Assembly (NCBI RefSeq): GCF_004216955.1
Contig: NZ_SGXL01000001.1
Location: forward strand, 2,259,413 to 2,323,412
DNA length: 64,000 bases
Origin: Fictibacillus sp. BK138
GTDB taxonomy: Bacteria > Bacillota > Bacilli > Bacillales > Fictibacillaceae
Direction of reading: 5' to 3'
A model generated the notes under the pieces. It saw only the letters and a list, made by a program, of their open reading frames with translations, was not told the DNA's origin and searched no databases. This document shows positions 10,667-18,010 of this stretch, in pieces. Each line of letters opens with the position of its first letter. The first letter of the stretch is position 1. The translations under genes were made by a program, and so were the position numbers.

Positions 10667-10695
10667 ATTATGACCTGGTACTAATTTTATGCCAA
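10667..10695 (-). promoter_or_regulatory. fabH promoter with overlapping FapR operator
   Basis: On the minus strand TTGGCA, a 17-nt spacer and CATAAT form a good sigma-A promoter. The plus-strand segment 10667-10685, ATTATGACCTGGTACTAAT, matches the FapR operator ATTAGTACCTGATACTAAT at 16 of 19 positions and covers the spacer and -10. FapR bound here would block RNA polymerase until malonyl-CoA releases it, as known for the B. subtilis fab regulon. Confidence 0.85.
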
Positions 10696-10810
10696 TTCCG
10701 GTATTTTGTCTAGTTAATGTTGTTTTCTTTCACCAATACAGGGCTTAGGGCATATCCTGTAATGAAGAAAAATGTAAGTTTGGTGAAATTGATATTAGGA
10801 GTGGTTCAAA

Positions 10811-11119
10811 ATGCACAATCCTCTGCATCAACAACAGCCAATGTATCCTCCGCAGTTTCCTGGACGTTATCCGATGAATCATGGGCAGCAGCAGCCCCTT
10901 CATATGCGACAGGGAATGCCTCCTCAAGCCTTTGGCGGGCCTGGATTTAGAGGAATGCCTGCACCGTTTCAGCAGCCGTTTCCGCCGCGCCCATTTTTAC
11001 ATTCTTTCAGAACGCAGGAAGGATCTCTGGACTACAATAAGATTTTTGCCGTAATCGATCAATCCGTGAAAGTTGCTCAGCAGATATCTCCAATATTCTC
11101 TGCGTTTAAAAAGAAATAA
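10811..11119 (+). CDS. YppG-like Gln/Pro/Met-rich protein
   Basis: 102-aa protein. Residues 1-65 are rich in Pro, Gln, Met, Gly and Phe (low complexity), and residues 70-102 form a short amphipathic tail, FAVIDQSVKVAQQISPIF, ending in Lys residues. This layout resembles YppG, a spore-coat-associated protein family; the assignment is tentative. AGGAGTGG stands 6 nt before the ATG. It is divergent from fabH and ends at a terminator shared with comZ. A sporulation role is inference. Confidence 0.6.
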   Translation: MHNPLHQQQPMYPPQFPGRYPMNHGQQQPLHMRQGMPPQAFGGPGFRGMPAPFQQPFPPRPFLHSFRTQEGSLDYNKIFAVIDQSVKVAQQISPIFSAFKKK

Positions 11120-11149
11120 AAAAAGCCAACCCGCTCAGGTTGGCTTTTT
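11119..11149. terminator. Bidirectional terminator YppG-like / comZ
   Basis: 11-bp stem AAAAGCCAACC / GGTTGGCTTTT with a 6-nt loop. It serves the plus-strand gene and also lies just past the comZ stop. Confidence 0.88.
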
Positions 11150-11160
11150 GCTTACATAAC

Positions 11161-11340
11161 TTATTGGTTTTCTTCTTTTCCGAGTTCATATGCATCATTC
11201 ATCACGTTCAATAAAAGCTGGAGCATAGGCTGAATATCTTCCATTCCCAGCTCAATTCCCTTTTGCTCTAAAAAAGCTTTCGCCTCTGGCATATGAGACA
11301 TAGCAATCTGCATAAATTTCATGTTCAGTTCGTTGTTCAT
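11161..11340 (-). CDS. comZ: ComZ family competence regulator
   Basis: 59-aa hydrophilic protein with the ComZ pattern KFMQIAMSHMPEAKAFLEQ then MEDIQPMLQLLLNVM and an AYELGK end. In B. subtilis ComZ dampens comG transcription and so limits competence. The start at 11340 has GAGGAGGC 8 nt upstream; the longer reading from 11358 would cover that site. In B. subtilis comZ is co-transcribed with med, which is not seen here; a repeat remnant occupies the gap instead. Confidence 0.85.
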   Translation of the reverse strand: MNNELNMKFMQIAMSHMPEAKAFLEQKGIELGMEDIQPMLQLLLNVMNDAYELGKEENQ

Positions 11341-11473
11341 TGTTAGTTGCCTCCTCATTATGTAAAAATAGGCATATGTTAGCCCCTTCTAAGTATAAAG
11401 AAAAAATGAAATTCCAGAAACTCTTTAATACATTCTTTTTTTACACTGATTTGCATAGATGCTTTCACTGCAG

Positions 11474-11573
11474 GTTGATTGGAGCGCAAGGTACGAGACT
11501 CCTATTGGCGCAAAGCGGTAGGAGGCTCACCGCGCGCCCCGTGGAAAGGTAGCAACTTGGAGCAGAAATCAAC
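11474..11573 (+). repeat. Hairpin-rich intergenic repeat, copy 1 (internally deleted)
   Basis: 100-bp version of a repeat found seven times in the window. It keeps both ends (GTTGATTGGAGC and GAAATCAAC) but lacks 33 bp between two direct repeats of GAGACTCCT, exactly the product expected from recombination or slippage between them. It fills most of the 319-bp gap between comZ and the epimerase-like gene; nothing else was recognised there. Confidence 0.88.
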
Positions 11574-11659
11574 AACTTTTAGACCTCTTATATCGATTCT
11601 AAATTTTTTCCCAATAAAAAATGGTCCAGACTTCATATATGTCTGGAACCACCTTTAAA

Positions 11660-12556
11660 TTAAATTTCATTTGATTTTGGCTTGGATTTCTTGTTTTTAA
11701 AATGCATAATTTGTTTTTGTATGCCTTCTTTGATCTTCGTTTTAGCTCGAAAGCCGAGTTCAAGCTCAGCTTTCTCTCCCTTGATGCGCATTTTTCTTTT
11801 CTCTGTGAAAGTCAGCTTTTCTGCTTTTAATTCTGTAAGCCCCTCGAGCCAATGATTTGGTTTGCCGCTTGAAATATTGTAGATTTCGTTTTTTGCGGGT
11901 GCTTTCCCAGCTAAGAATAAGGCTTCTGCAGCGTCTTCTACAAATAAAACATCTTCAGTAACTGTATCTTTTGATATTTGTTCTTGTCTTTTATCCTCTT
12001 TGGAAATCACTTGCTGATAGGTGTGATGTTCCGGTTGCCCTGGTCCGTATACTGTAGGCAAACGCATAATGACAAATGGAAAGTCATTTTTTTCAGCCAA
12101 TTGTTTGATCATATTTTCTTCTGTCAATTTTATGAGACCAAACAGCGTTTCTGGATTCTTTGGAGAATTTTCGAGCACTTCTCCTTGTCTCTTTCCATAG
12201 ACATCATACGAAGAAACATATATGAGCTTTGTTTGCGGGTTAGCAAACGAAGCGACTTTTTTTAGAACGGAAACATGCCTTTGAACTTCATCTTCAATAT
12301 TTGTCCACGGTGCCGCAGGTTTAATGGAACAAGCAAGGTGAAAGATAACATCACAGTCTTTTGTATATGGATGCAGATCTGTTTCATTTATATCGTGCGG
12401 AAGAAATTGAAAACCAGCATGGCGCGCAATATAATCGATACGGTCTGGCGACTCTGCCATATCGATTCCGACCACATCAACTTCTTCATCTAACAAACGG
12501 CTGCACAAATGAAAACCGATAAATCCTGCTGCGCCTGTCACAAATGCCTTTTTCAT
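11660..12556 (-). CDS. NAD-dependent epimerase/SDR-like protein, catalytic Tyr replaced
   Basis: 298-aa extended short-chain dehydrogenase fold. The Rossmann motif TGAAGFIG is at residues 8-15, and DVIFHLACS and YVSSYDVYG match extended SDRs. The usual catalytic YxxxK is read here as FGLIK (ETLFGLIKLTEE), so the Tyr is Phe while the Lys stays. The C-terminus is basic (KNKKSKPKSNEI). It may bind a nucleotide cofactor without normal SDR chemistry. By position between comZ and the yjzD region it corresponds to yjaV of B. subtilis (synteny inference). Confidence 0.75.
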   Translation of the reverse strand: MKKAFVTGAAGFIGFHLCSRLLDEEVDVVGIDMAESPDRIDYIARHAGFQFLPHDINETDLHPYTKDCDVIFHLACSIKPAAPWTNIEDEVQRHVSVLKKVASFANPQTKLIYVSSYDVYGKRQGEVLENSPKNPETLFGLIKLTEENMIKQLAEKNDFPFVIMRLPTVYGPGQPEHHTYQQVISKEDKRQEQISKDTVTEDVLFVEDAAEALFLAGKAPAKNEIYNISSGKPNHWLEGLTELKAEKLTFTEKRKMRIKGEKAELELGFRAKTKIKEGIQKQIMHFKNKKSKPKSNEI

Positions 12557-12633
12557 GTATGAGCCTCCAGTTTCAATTTTCTACTCTTATTATCCTATGG
12601 GAGGAAAGCCAGGAATACGATACTTTTTTTGTA

Positions 12634-12676
12634 TTTAAAAACCCCATTGCCCTTAAATAAAGGAAACAATGGGGTT
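12634..12676 (-). terminator. Terminator after the hydrolase-like gene
   Basis: 10-bp stem AACCCCATTG / CAATGGGGTT with a 17-nt loop, followed on the minus strand by five T residues. It overlaps the stop codon of the preceding gene. Confidence 0.82.
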
Positions 12677-13415
12677 AAAGCACTTTTTCATTTTCTCTAA
12701 AAAATTCCCTAAAAGCTTTGGCGGGATTGAATGTATTTTCAGGTACATGGATTAAAAGTGAGATGGGCGCCAAAATTTCTAGTCTTCTTTTTTCATAAAT
12801 TCTGCTATGGTCACGAAAATTAAAAGAGACCCCTCTTGCAGCATGCCATATTTTCACAGGTGTTTTAGCATGTAAATCTTTAATTTCTGGAAGTTGATCA
12901 ATAAGCGGAACGACTTTAAGTACTTCTATATTGTAAGCTGAGCTTATTTCTCTGACTAGCCGCTTAAAGAAAAGACGATTTTGCATTTCATGGTTAAAGT
13001 GATGCTTCAGGTCAAAACAAGGATTAATAAAGATGGCAGAGCGTATATGAGGTTCCATTTCCTCCATTAACCGCAGTGCAACCAAAGTTCCCATGCCTTC
13101 TGCAATTAGATGAATGTTTGGATTTAAAATTTCGTGTTTCATAACATAATGGTACAGCCTTTTCGCAAGAGTTACGGCTTTCGGGCTTCCCCAATGCCGT
13201 CCGTAAAGGTTCGAATAGAAGATCGTATAGCCTTGTTCTTTGAGGGATTGAATTAGATAGGCGCGTTCAGTGCTTTGTTTCCAAAGACTGGTGTGAGAGT
13301 CAACGTAATGGCTGCAATCACCGATGATCATAACTGCAAATCCATTTGGGCGCTCTGGCAGATGGATGATATTCCATTGATTGTCTATTTGGAAAGTGCG
13401 TTTATCGATACTCAC
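12675..13415 (-). CDS. Alpha/beta-hydrolase-like protein without nucleophile serine
   Basis: 246-aa protein with an alpha/beta-hydrolase layout (GFAVMIIGDC strand, then a nucleophile-elbow-like segment LIAEGMGTLVALRL). Where active enzymes have GxSxG, this has AEGMG, so the Ser is Gly. Late acid and His positions are not clear either. The protein is probably non-catalytic or uses another mechanism. It has no signal peptide. It sits between the SDR-like gene and yjzD, matching the place of B. subtilis yjaU; that name is inferred from order only. Confidence 0.65.
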   Translation of the reverse strand: MSIDKRTFQIDNQWNIIHLPERPNGFAVMIIGDCSHYVDSHTSLWKQSTERAYLIQSLKEQGYTIFYSNLYGRHWGSPKAVTLAKRLYHYVMKHEILNPNIHLIAEGMGTLVALRLMEEMEPHIRSAIFINPCFDLKHHFNHEMQNRLFFKRLVREISSAYNIEVLKVVPLIDQLPEIKDLHAKTPVKIWHAARGVSFNFRDHSRIYEKRRLEILAPISLLIHVPENTFNPAKAFREFFRENEKVL

Positions 13416-13493
13416 ATTTCTCCCCTCGCATTAGCTTTTCTTAACTAATGTATGCAAGGGAAAAAAAATAGCTAAAGTTATCTGCCTATGTTT

Positions 13494-13604
13494 TTATGAA
13501 TTGAGTTCTTTTTTCAGCTGTTCAAGAGCCTCTTTTCCTTCCGGAGTAAGGTTCTTCTCATCTTGTTCTTCCAACGCTTTAAGTTCTTCCCATTTTTGCT
13601 CCAT
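13494..13604 (-). CDS. 36-aa charged small protein
   Basis: Short ORF MEQKWEELKALEEQ... ending KKELNS. It has an AGAGGGGG ribosome binding site about 7 nt before the ATG. The sequence is almost all charged or helix-forming (Glu, Lys, Leu) with one turn (NLTPEG), so a small two-helix or coiled peptide is likely. It is too short to place in a family. The 229-bp gap between it and yjzD holds no recognised feature besides AT-rich DNA. Confidence 0.6.
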   Translation of the reverse strand: MEQKWEELKALEEQDEKNLTPEGKEALEQLKKELNS

Positions 13605-13833
13605 ATCGCGGCCCCCTCTTTAAAAATTATTTAAAATTTCACTAGTGCACGTATACGTATTCCTTTCTTTATTTATGACAGTCAATCCTGTTAAGCATGA
13701 ACATTTTATGAAAATTTTTGCTGTTTTTTACTCAGGCTATATAAATTCTTGTAAAGAATCTTTTCCTTTGCCTCAACTTTTGTTACTATACAGTAGGGTA
13801 AAGAATTCGTTTACATAAAGAGGTGAATGTAGC

Positions 13834-14013
13834 ATGCGTTATATTTGGACGTTGATCTGGTCTTTATTGTTAAGTAATATGATTTTCTATGTATTGGTCT
13901 CTATGCAAGGCGGAACATTCGATTTTGTAAAAGCATCAATCTTCGGCGTTATCTTTACAGTCGTAATTTCAGTACTTGGTGAATTATTACCAGCACAAAG
14001 CGAAGAGATATAA
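13834..14013 (+). CDS. yjzD: YjzD-type small membrane protein (DUF2929)
   Basis: 59-aa protein with two hydrophobic segments (about residues 4-23 and 34-52) and an acidic tail ending QSEEI. The start MRYIWTLIWSLLLSNM resembles YjzD of B. subtilis, and the neighbouring yjzC supports this. AAGAGGTG lies upstream of the ATG. The function is unknown; two short helices suggest a small membrane-embedded protein. Confidence 0.78.
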   Translation: MRYIWTLIWSLLLSNMIFYVLVSMQGGTFDFVKASIFGVIFTVVISVLGELLPAQSEEI

Positions 14014-14021
14014 AAATGAAA

Positions 14022-14044
14022 ACCCGGCGAATGGCCGGGTTTTT
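14022..14044 (+). terminator. Terminator after yjzD
   Basis: 7-bp GC-rich stem ACCCGGC / GCCGGGT with a 5-nt loop and a following run of T. A-rich DNA before it may let it act for yjzC too. Confidence 0.85.
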
Positions 14045-14052
14045 GTTTATGT

Positions 14053-14232
14053 TTATGGTTTTCTTTTATATGTCCATACACGGTTGTGATTTGTTGTTTC
14101 TGGAAAACGGTCACCTGCTGACAAGTGAATCTGCTGAGGATCATTGACCATGCTTCCAGTCTCGCCAATCTCGACATAAATACCGTTATTCGGAGCTTTT
14201 TGACCATGTGTAAAATGCTTATGCTGTCCCAT
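14053..14232 (-). CDS. yjzC: YjzC family protein
   Basis: 59-aa protein MGQHKHFTHGQKAPNNGIY..., with the conserved segment YVEIGETGSMVNDPQ and C-terminal NHNRVWTYKRKP, as in B. subtilis YjzC. The function is unknown; the strong conservation suggests a small folded domain. The start at 14232 has AGGAGG 8 nt upstream, whereas the longer reading frame from 14283 would include that site. Convergent with yjzD. Confidence 0.9.
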   Translation of the reverse strand: MGQHKHFTHGQKAPNNGIYVEIGETGSMVNDPQQIHLSAGDRFPETTNHNRVWTYKRKP

Positions 14233-14322
14233 TAAATGAACCTCCTTTCTTTTATAGGTTACCCGCGGTTTGCGTGATAACACTTGCTAAAAAAAAGAAA
14301 AGATTCACATCCTGGATAAAGT

Positions 14323-14640
14323 TTAAAATGCCCCTGAAACTCCTGCCACGGCCTGAAGCGGAAACATACATCGGTATAATTGATAACCGGCAACGTTATA
14401 TTGCGACTGCGTGCTTCGGGATTCGTTCTGATTATTTTCTACATAAGGAATCGCAAAATAAACATTTTGCTGATCAACGTACTCTATAAACCCTGAGTAT
14501 GTCATTCCATCAATAAGCATCAGCTGTACATGCTGATTTCTGTTCTTCATACAAGTTTTATACATCTTTTTATATGGATTTCTGTTTATGCCAAGTGCCT
14601 GCTGAATGGGATTCTGTCCTTCAAATTGATTTGGATACAT
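14323..14640 (-). CDS. Hypothetical small protein, possibly Sm-like
   Basis: 105-aa protein, N-terminus rich in Asn/Gln, central segment HVQLMLIDGMTYSGFIEYVDQ. That segment has the strand-turn-strand look of Sm-like or small beta-barrel proteins (charged-turn-gly pattern), but this is only a visual resemblance. AGGAGGG precedes the ATG. No membrane segment is present. It may belong to the spore-associated small proteins common in this neighbourhood; that is inference. Confidence 0.55.
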   Translation of the reverse strand: MYPNQFEGQNPIQQALGINRNPYKKMYKTCMKNRNQHVQLMLIDGMTYSGFIEYVDQQNVYFAIPYVENNQNESRSTQSQYNVAGYQLYRCMFPLQAVAGVSGAF

Positions 14641-14756
14641 AATACGCCCTCCTTTTAACTCATCCTATTCAAAGAAAAAGAAGTTGGTTCAATGTACCGT
14701 TTATACAATAAGGATTACTTTCAAAAGATTAAGTTTTTTGCTTCTCCTCTTTGCAA

Positions 14757-14885
14757 GTTGATTGGAGCGTAAGGTGCGAGACTCCTGGGGGATTAGCGGG
14801 ACAGGTGAGACTCCTATCGGCGTGAAGCGCAGAGGAGGCTCACCGCACGCCCCCCGGAAAGCGAGCACCTGGAGCGGAAGTCAAC
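14757..14885 (+). repeat. Hairpin-rich intergenic repeat, copy 2
   Basis: Full 129-bp copy with ends GTTGATTGGAGCG and GCGGAAGTCAAC. Inside, GGTGAGACTCC can pair with GGAGGCTCACC around a small hairpin (GCGT GAA GCGC), and GGTGC near the left end pairs with GCACC near the right end. Conserved flanking DNA continues to the right (CAAAGTTTACG). It occupies most of the 307-bp gap before the HNH gene. Confidence 0.93.
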
Positions 14886-14947
14886 TACTTTCAAAATCAG
14901 CAAAGTTTACGCAAACTATCTACAATTAAGAAGGGTTTGATAAGATT

Positions 14948-15244
14948 ATGGAGAAAGGTATTTGTGAACTTTGCAAAAGGCAGCCCGTTGATCTAACCGT
15001 ACATCATTTAATCCCTAAAGAAGAAGGCGGCCGTTTTTCAGATACCGCACATATATGTATATCTTGTCATAAACAGATTCACTTTTTATATACGAATACT
15101 GAACTAGCCACGCTCTATTCAACTGTGGATTCATTAAAGCATGCACCCGAAATGAAGAAATTTATCAGCTGGTTAAGAAAACAACCCGCAACGTCAATGC
15201 CACGTATGAAAAAATCAAACCGGCTTAAACGGAGGCGAAAATAA
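14948..15244 (+). CDS. HNH endonuclease family protein (YisB-like)
   Basis: 98-aa protein with an HNH/zinc layout: CELC near the N-terminus, VHHLIPKEEGG as the HH core, and CISCHKQIH carrying the second Cys pair and final His. The C-terminus is very basic (NRLKRRRK), consistent with nucleic-acid binding. It resembles YisB of bacilli. Whether it cuts DNA is not shown. The CxxC mini-protein gene follows 2 nt after its stop, so they likely form an operon. Confidence 0.78.
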   Translation: MEKGICELCKRQPVDLTVHHLIPKEEGGRFSDTAHICISCHKQIHFLYTNTELATLYSTVDSLKHAPEMKKFISWLRKQPATSMPRMKKSNRLKRRRK

Positions 15245-15246
15245 AA

Positions 15247-15390
15247 ATGAAGGAACATGTAGGATCGTGTGAGATCTGCAATAAAGATTTATTCTGTATG
15301 GATGGATTTTTCCAAGGTGAAATTGACTCGTCAGGGAAGCTTTTTTGTTTTACATGTTATATAGAAGAAAAAAAGGAATCAAACGAATAA
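15247..15390 (+). CDS. 47-aa protein with two CxxC motifs
   Basis: Small ORF MKEHVGSCEICNKDLFCMDG..., with CEIC at residues 8-11 and CFTC near 35-38, a spacing able to bind one zinc ion. It begins 2 nt after the HNH gene; GGAGG lies 11 nt before the ATG inside that gene. A zinc-ribbon-like mini-protein acting with the HNH protein is possible but unproven. Confidence 0.6.
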   Translation: MKEHVGSCEICNKDLFCMDGFFQGEIDSSGKLFCFTCYIEEKKESNE

Positions 15391-15422
15391 TCTATCGTTA
15401 AAATTCCTTCATTAACTATTTA

Positions 15423-15662
15423 TTAGCCTCCACTTACAGGAGGGATAAAGGCGATTGTGTCACCGTTTTTTATTTCAACTGTCAAATCAACATACTCTTC
15501 ATTTACAGCAACGAGCGCATTTTCTATCCCATTAAGTTCTCCAAGCTGATTTTGAAGATGGTCTTTAACCTGTTCAACGGTAACTGGTGACTCTAGATCT
15601 ATTGTTATTTTTTGAGTACCCGCTTGTTGTGCGAGACTTGCGAACAGCAAAATATGCACCAT
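15423..15662 (-). CDS. moaD: Molybdopterin synthase sulfur carrier MoaD
   Basis: 79-aa ubiquitin-like small subunit of molybdopterin synthase, ending in the essential Gly-Gly (PPVSGG) that is made into a thiocarboxylate to donate sulfur. The start MVHILLFASLAQQAG is typical. The ATG directly follows the moaE stop (TAGATG), so the subunits are translationally coupled. Last gene of moeA-mobB-moaE-moaD. Confidence 0.93.
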   Translation of the reverse strand: MVHILLFASLAQQAGTQKITIDLESPVTVEQVKDHLQNQLGELNGIENALVAVNEEYVDLTVEIKNGDTIAFIPPVSGG

Positions 15663-16124
15663 CTATTTCTCAATCCTTTCCGGACGGCCCTCTGGATACT
15701 CTTCCGTTCCTTTTTGATTTCCTACCCATTCTTCCCCATCTGTGTAATGTTCTTTTTTCCAGATCGGTACGATTTCTTTGATTCGTTCAATTGCATAACG
15801 GCTAGCTTCAAAAGCATCCTGCCTGTGAGGAGTTGAAACTGCAATCGTAACTGCAACATCAGAAATTTGAAGTGTTCCAATCCTATGTGTGATTGCAGTT
15901 CTTGCATTTGGCCACTTTTCTTGAATTTCTTCCCCAATTTTTTGTAGCTGTTTTTCTGCCATAGGTACATATGCTTCATATTCCAAATAACGTGTCTGTT
16001 TTTCCCCAGTCATTTCCCTAACGGTACCAATAAAAACTGATACTGCACCTGCGTTATGATGTATCACTTTATCAATAACTTCTTGATTATTGATCGGTTC
16101 TTTTGTGATATTAAACAGTTTCAT
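15663..16124 (-). CDS. moaE: Molybdopterin synthase catalytic subunit MoaE
   Basis: 153-aa large subunit that converts precursor Z to molybdopterin with MoaD thiocarboxylate. Family segments GAVSVFIGTVR, YLEYEAYVPMAEK, HRIGTLQISDVAV and a late active-site Lys (WKKEHY) are present. The start at 16124 has GGAGAGGG upstream; the longer frame from 16142 includes that site. Overlaps the mobB end by 14 nt. Confidence 0.93.
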   Translation of the reverse strand: MKLFNITKEPINNQEVIDKVIHHNAGAVSVFIGTVREMTGEKQTRYLEYEAYVPMAEKQLQKIGEEIQEKWPNARTAITHRIGTLQISDVAVTIAVSTPHRQDAFEASRYAIERIKEIVPIWKKEHYTDGEEWVGNQKGTEEYPEGRPERIEK

Positions 16125-16650
16125 GATAAGCCCTCTCCTCAATGACCCGGCTTGTTATATAGTCCATTAAAAATTTTACCCACTTATCTTCTTCGGTTCT
16201 AATAAATTGCGGAACCTTGTCTTGGCTAGTTAGCTGTTCCTTACTAATTATCGCAACAAGCTTACTGGAGTTAATGATAAGATCACTGTCATTTTGATTC
16301 CGGCAAAGAAGAACTCGTGGGTATTGAATTTTTTTATAGCCTTCAATTAATACGCACTCTATATCCAATACTTTATATATCTCAATTGCTTTTTCAAGAG
16401 GCAATTCATGATTCATTGAAAATATAGTGCCTCCTGAAGAAGATATTCCGGCAATGAATGCTCCTGAATTTCTGTGACTTTCAGTATCTTTGCCAGCATC
16501 CTGAAAATCAAGGGTATTATCATGTCCGTGATGCTTTATGACAGCGGTTTTTATTCTTTGTTGGGACAGCTGTTTCAGCAGTTTTGTTATGACTGTTGTT
16601 TTACCGCTGTTTTGGTACCCTGCGACTTGAAGAATAACGGGGAATCCCAT
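16111..16650 (-). CDS. mobB: Molybdopterin-guanine dinucleotide adapter MobB
   Basis: 179-aa P-loop protein (GYQNSGKTT near residue 11) that binds GTP and assists nucleotide attachment to molybdopterin. AAGGGAG stands 9 nt before the ATG at 16650; a GTG two codons upstream is an alternative. The gene overlaps the end of moeA by 64 nt, an unusually long but in-operon overlap. No mobA is present in the window. Confidence 0.9.
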   Translation of the reverse strand: MGFPVILQVAGYQNSGKTTVITKLLKQLSQQRIKTAVIKHHGHDNTLDFQDAGKDTESHRNSGAFIAGISSSGGTIFSMNHELPLEKAIEIYKVLDIECVLIEGYKKIQYPRVLLCRNQNDSDLIINSSKLVAIISKEQLTSQDKVPQFIRTEEDKWVKFLMDYITSRVIEERAYHETV

Positions 16651-17909
16651 GGCCACTCACTCCCTTCACCGTTCCAGGATAGTACGCCAACCTCACTTCC
16701 TTTCTCCCATCCTCTTGTTCCACCAGGCAGAACAATGAGTGAGTTAGCTGCAAGAAGTGATGAAACCGATCCTGATTTATCAAGACCAGCCGGAGTTACA
16801 ACGTTCCCATCAAATCCTTCTGTCAAAACGGCTCTAACAAAACGGGTAAAGGGATTAGGCTTTGGAAAATCCGCACCAAGGACAGCTTTCACTGCTTTAC
16901 AGTGCGGTTTCTTTACTTTCATCCCTGATAACACGACAGGTCTTACAAAAAGCTCACATCCAACGAAACATGCAGAAGGATTTCCAGAAAGACCAAAGAG
17001 CCATTTACCTTCATGCAAGGCAACTGTTGTAACACTTCCTGGTCTCATCGCAATCTTATTAAAAAGTACTTCAGCCCCTAATTTTTCATAAATCGCTGGA
17101 AGAAAGTCGTAATCACCAACAGATACTCCGCCCGTTGTAATTAAGAGATCTGATTCTTTCAAGCATTCTTTTACATTCTCATATAGGGATTTGAAGTCAT
17201 CTTCCCGATGCTGATACAATTTCACCGCTGCCCCCATTGCTCTCGCTTGTGCAGCCACCATATACGCATTACTATTTCGGATTTTTCCAGGCTGCAATGG
17301 TTCGCTAATGTCTAGCAGTTCAGTTCCAGTAGATAAAATACCCACGACAGGCTTTTTGAAAACAGAGACTGTATGATGTCCAAACGTTGCAAGTACTGCG
17401 ATTAAACCTGGTGTTATGCGAGTGCCTGCATCAGCAATCACTGCTCCTTTTTTTGTATCTTCACCTTGAAACGATATATTATCATTTGATTTAACGGTAC
17501 GCTTAATTTCAATGAAGGACTCTTCATTTTCATTCATTTCTTTTACTAGTTCAAGCATGATCACAGCATCTGCACCAACTGGTATCTGTGCGCCAGTCAT
17601 GATTCTTATAGCCGTTCCGCTTTTCACTTGATTAACTGCAACATGACCTGCACCAATCGTTTCTAACACTTGAAGTTTAACGGGATGAGTTTCAGCTGCA
17701 TCTGCCGTGTCTTTTGAAAGAATTGCAAATCCATCATATGGTGAACGGTTAAAAGGCGGTACATCATGCGTGGCAGAAAGGCCTTGTGCAAGTATACGAT
17801 TATCGGCTTCTGTTAACGGAACTTCTTCAGTTCCCCATAATGAGGTATGGTTCATGATCGTTTTTATAGCTTCTGAAACAGGAATCGGATTTCTTTTTGC
17901 AACCGGCAA
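16587..17909 (-). CDS. moeA: Molybdopterin molybdenumtransferase MoeA
   Basis: 440-aa enzyme that inserts molybdate into adenylylated molybdopterin. Typical segments are DVPPFNRSPYDGFA, RIMTGAQIPVGADAV, GILSTGTEL, TTGGVSVGDYD and GLSGNPSA. The start is TTG with AAGGAGG 7 nt upstream. The C-terminus extends past the usual end and overlaps mobB. First gene of a four-gene Moco operon; moaA, moaC, moaB and mobA must lie elsewhere if the pathway is complete. Confidence 0.93.
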   Translation of the reverse strand: MPVAKRNPIPVSEAIKTIMNHTSLWGTEEVPLTEADNRILAQGLSATHDVPPFNRSPYDGFAILSKDTADAAETHPVKLQVLETIGAGHVAVNQVKSGTAIRIMTGAQIPVGADAVIMLELVKEMNENEESFIEIKRTVKSNDNISFQGEDTKKGAVIADAGTRITPGLIAVLATFGHHTVSVFKKPVVGILSTGTELLDISEPLQPGKIRNSNAYMVAAQARAMGAAVKLYQHREDDFKSLYENVKECLKESDLLITTGGVSVGDYDFLPAIYEKLGAEVLFNKIAMRPGSVTTVALHEGKWLFGLSGNPSACFVGCELFVRPVVLSGMKVKKPHCKAVKAVLGADFPKPNPFTRFVRAVLTEGFDGNVVTPAGLDKSGSVSSLLAANSLIVLPGGTRGWEKGSEVGVLSWNGEGSEWPWDSPLFFKSQGTKTAVKQQS

Positions 17910-18010
17910 AATAGGACCTCCTTAAATTATCAGAAAATAAACACTTTTCAGTTTACTTTTGTGTTTAAATTTGTTATTATTTTTTTAAATTATAGAAAGG
18001 ATGTTGATTT

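Noticed and set aside
10717-10950. 77-aa plus-strand ORF overlapping the YppG-like gene
   Set aside because: It is a shifted frame of the real gene, which has the better ribosome site and recognisable sequence.
14274-14489. 71-aa plus-strand ORF
   Set aside because: Antisense to the 105-aa minus-strand gene, with no ribosome site; a shadow of that gene.
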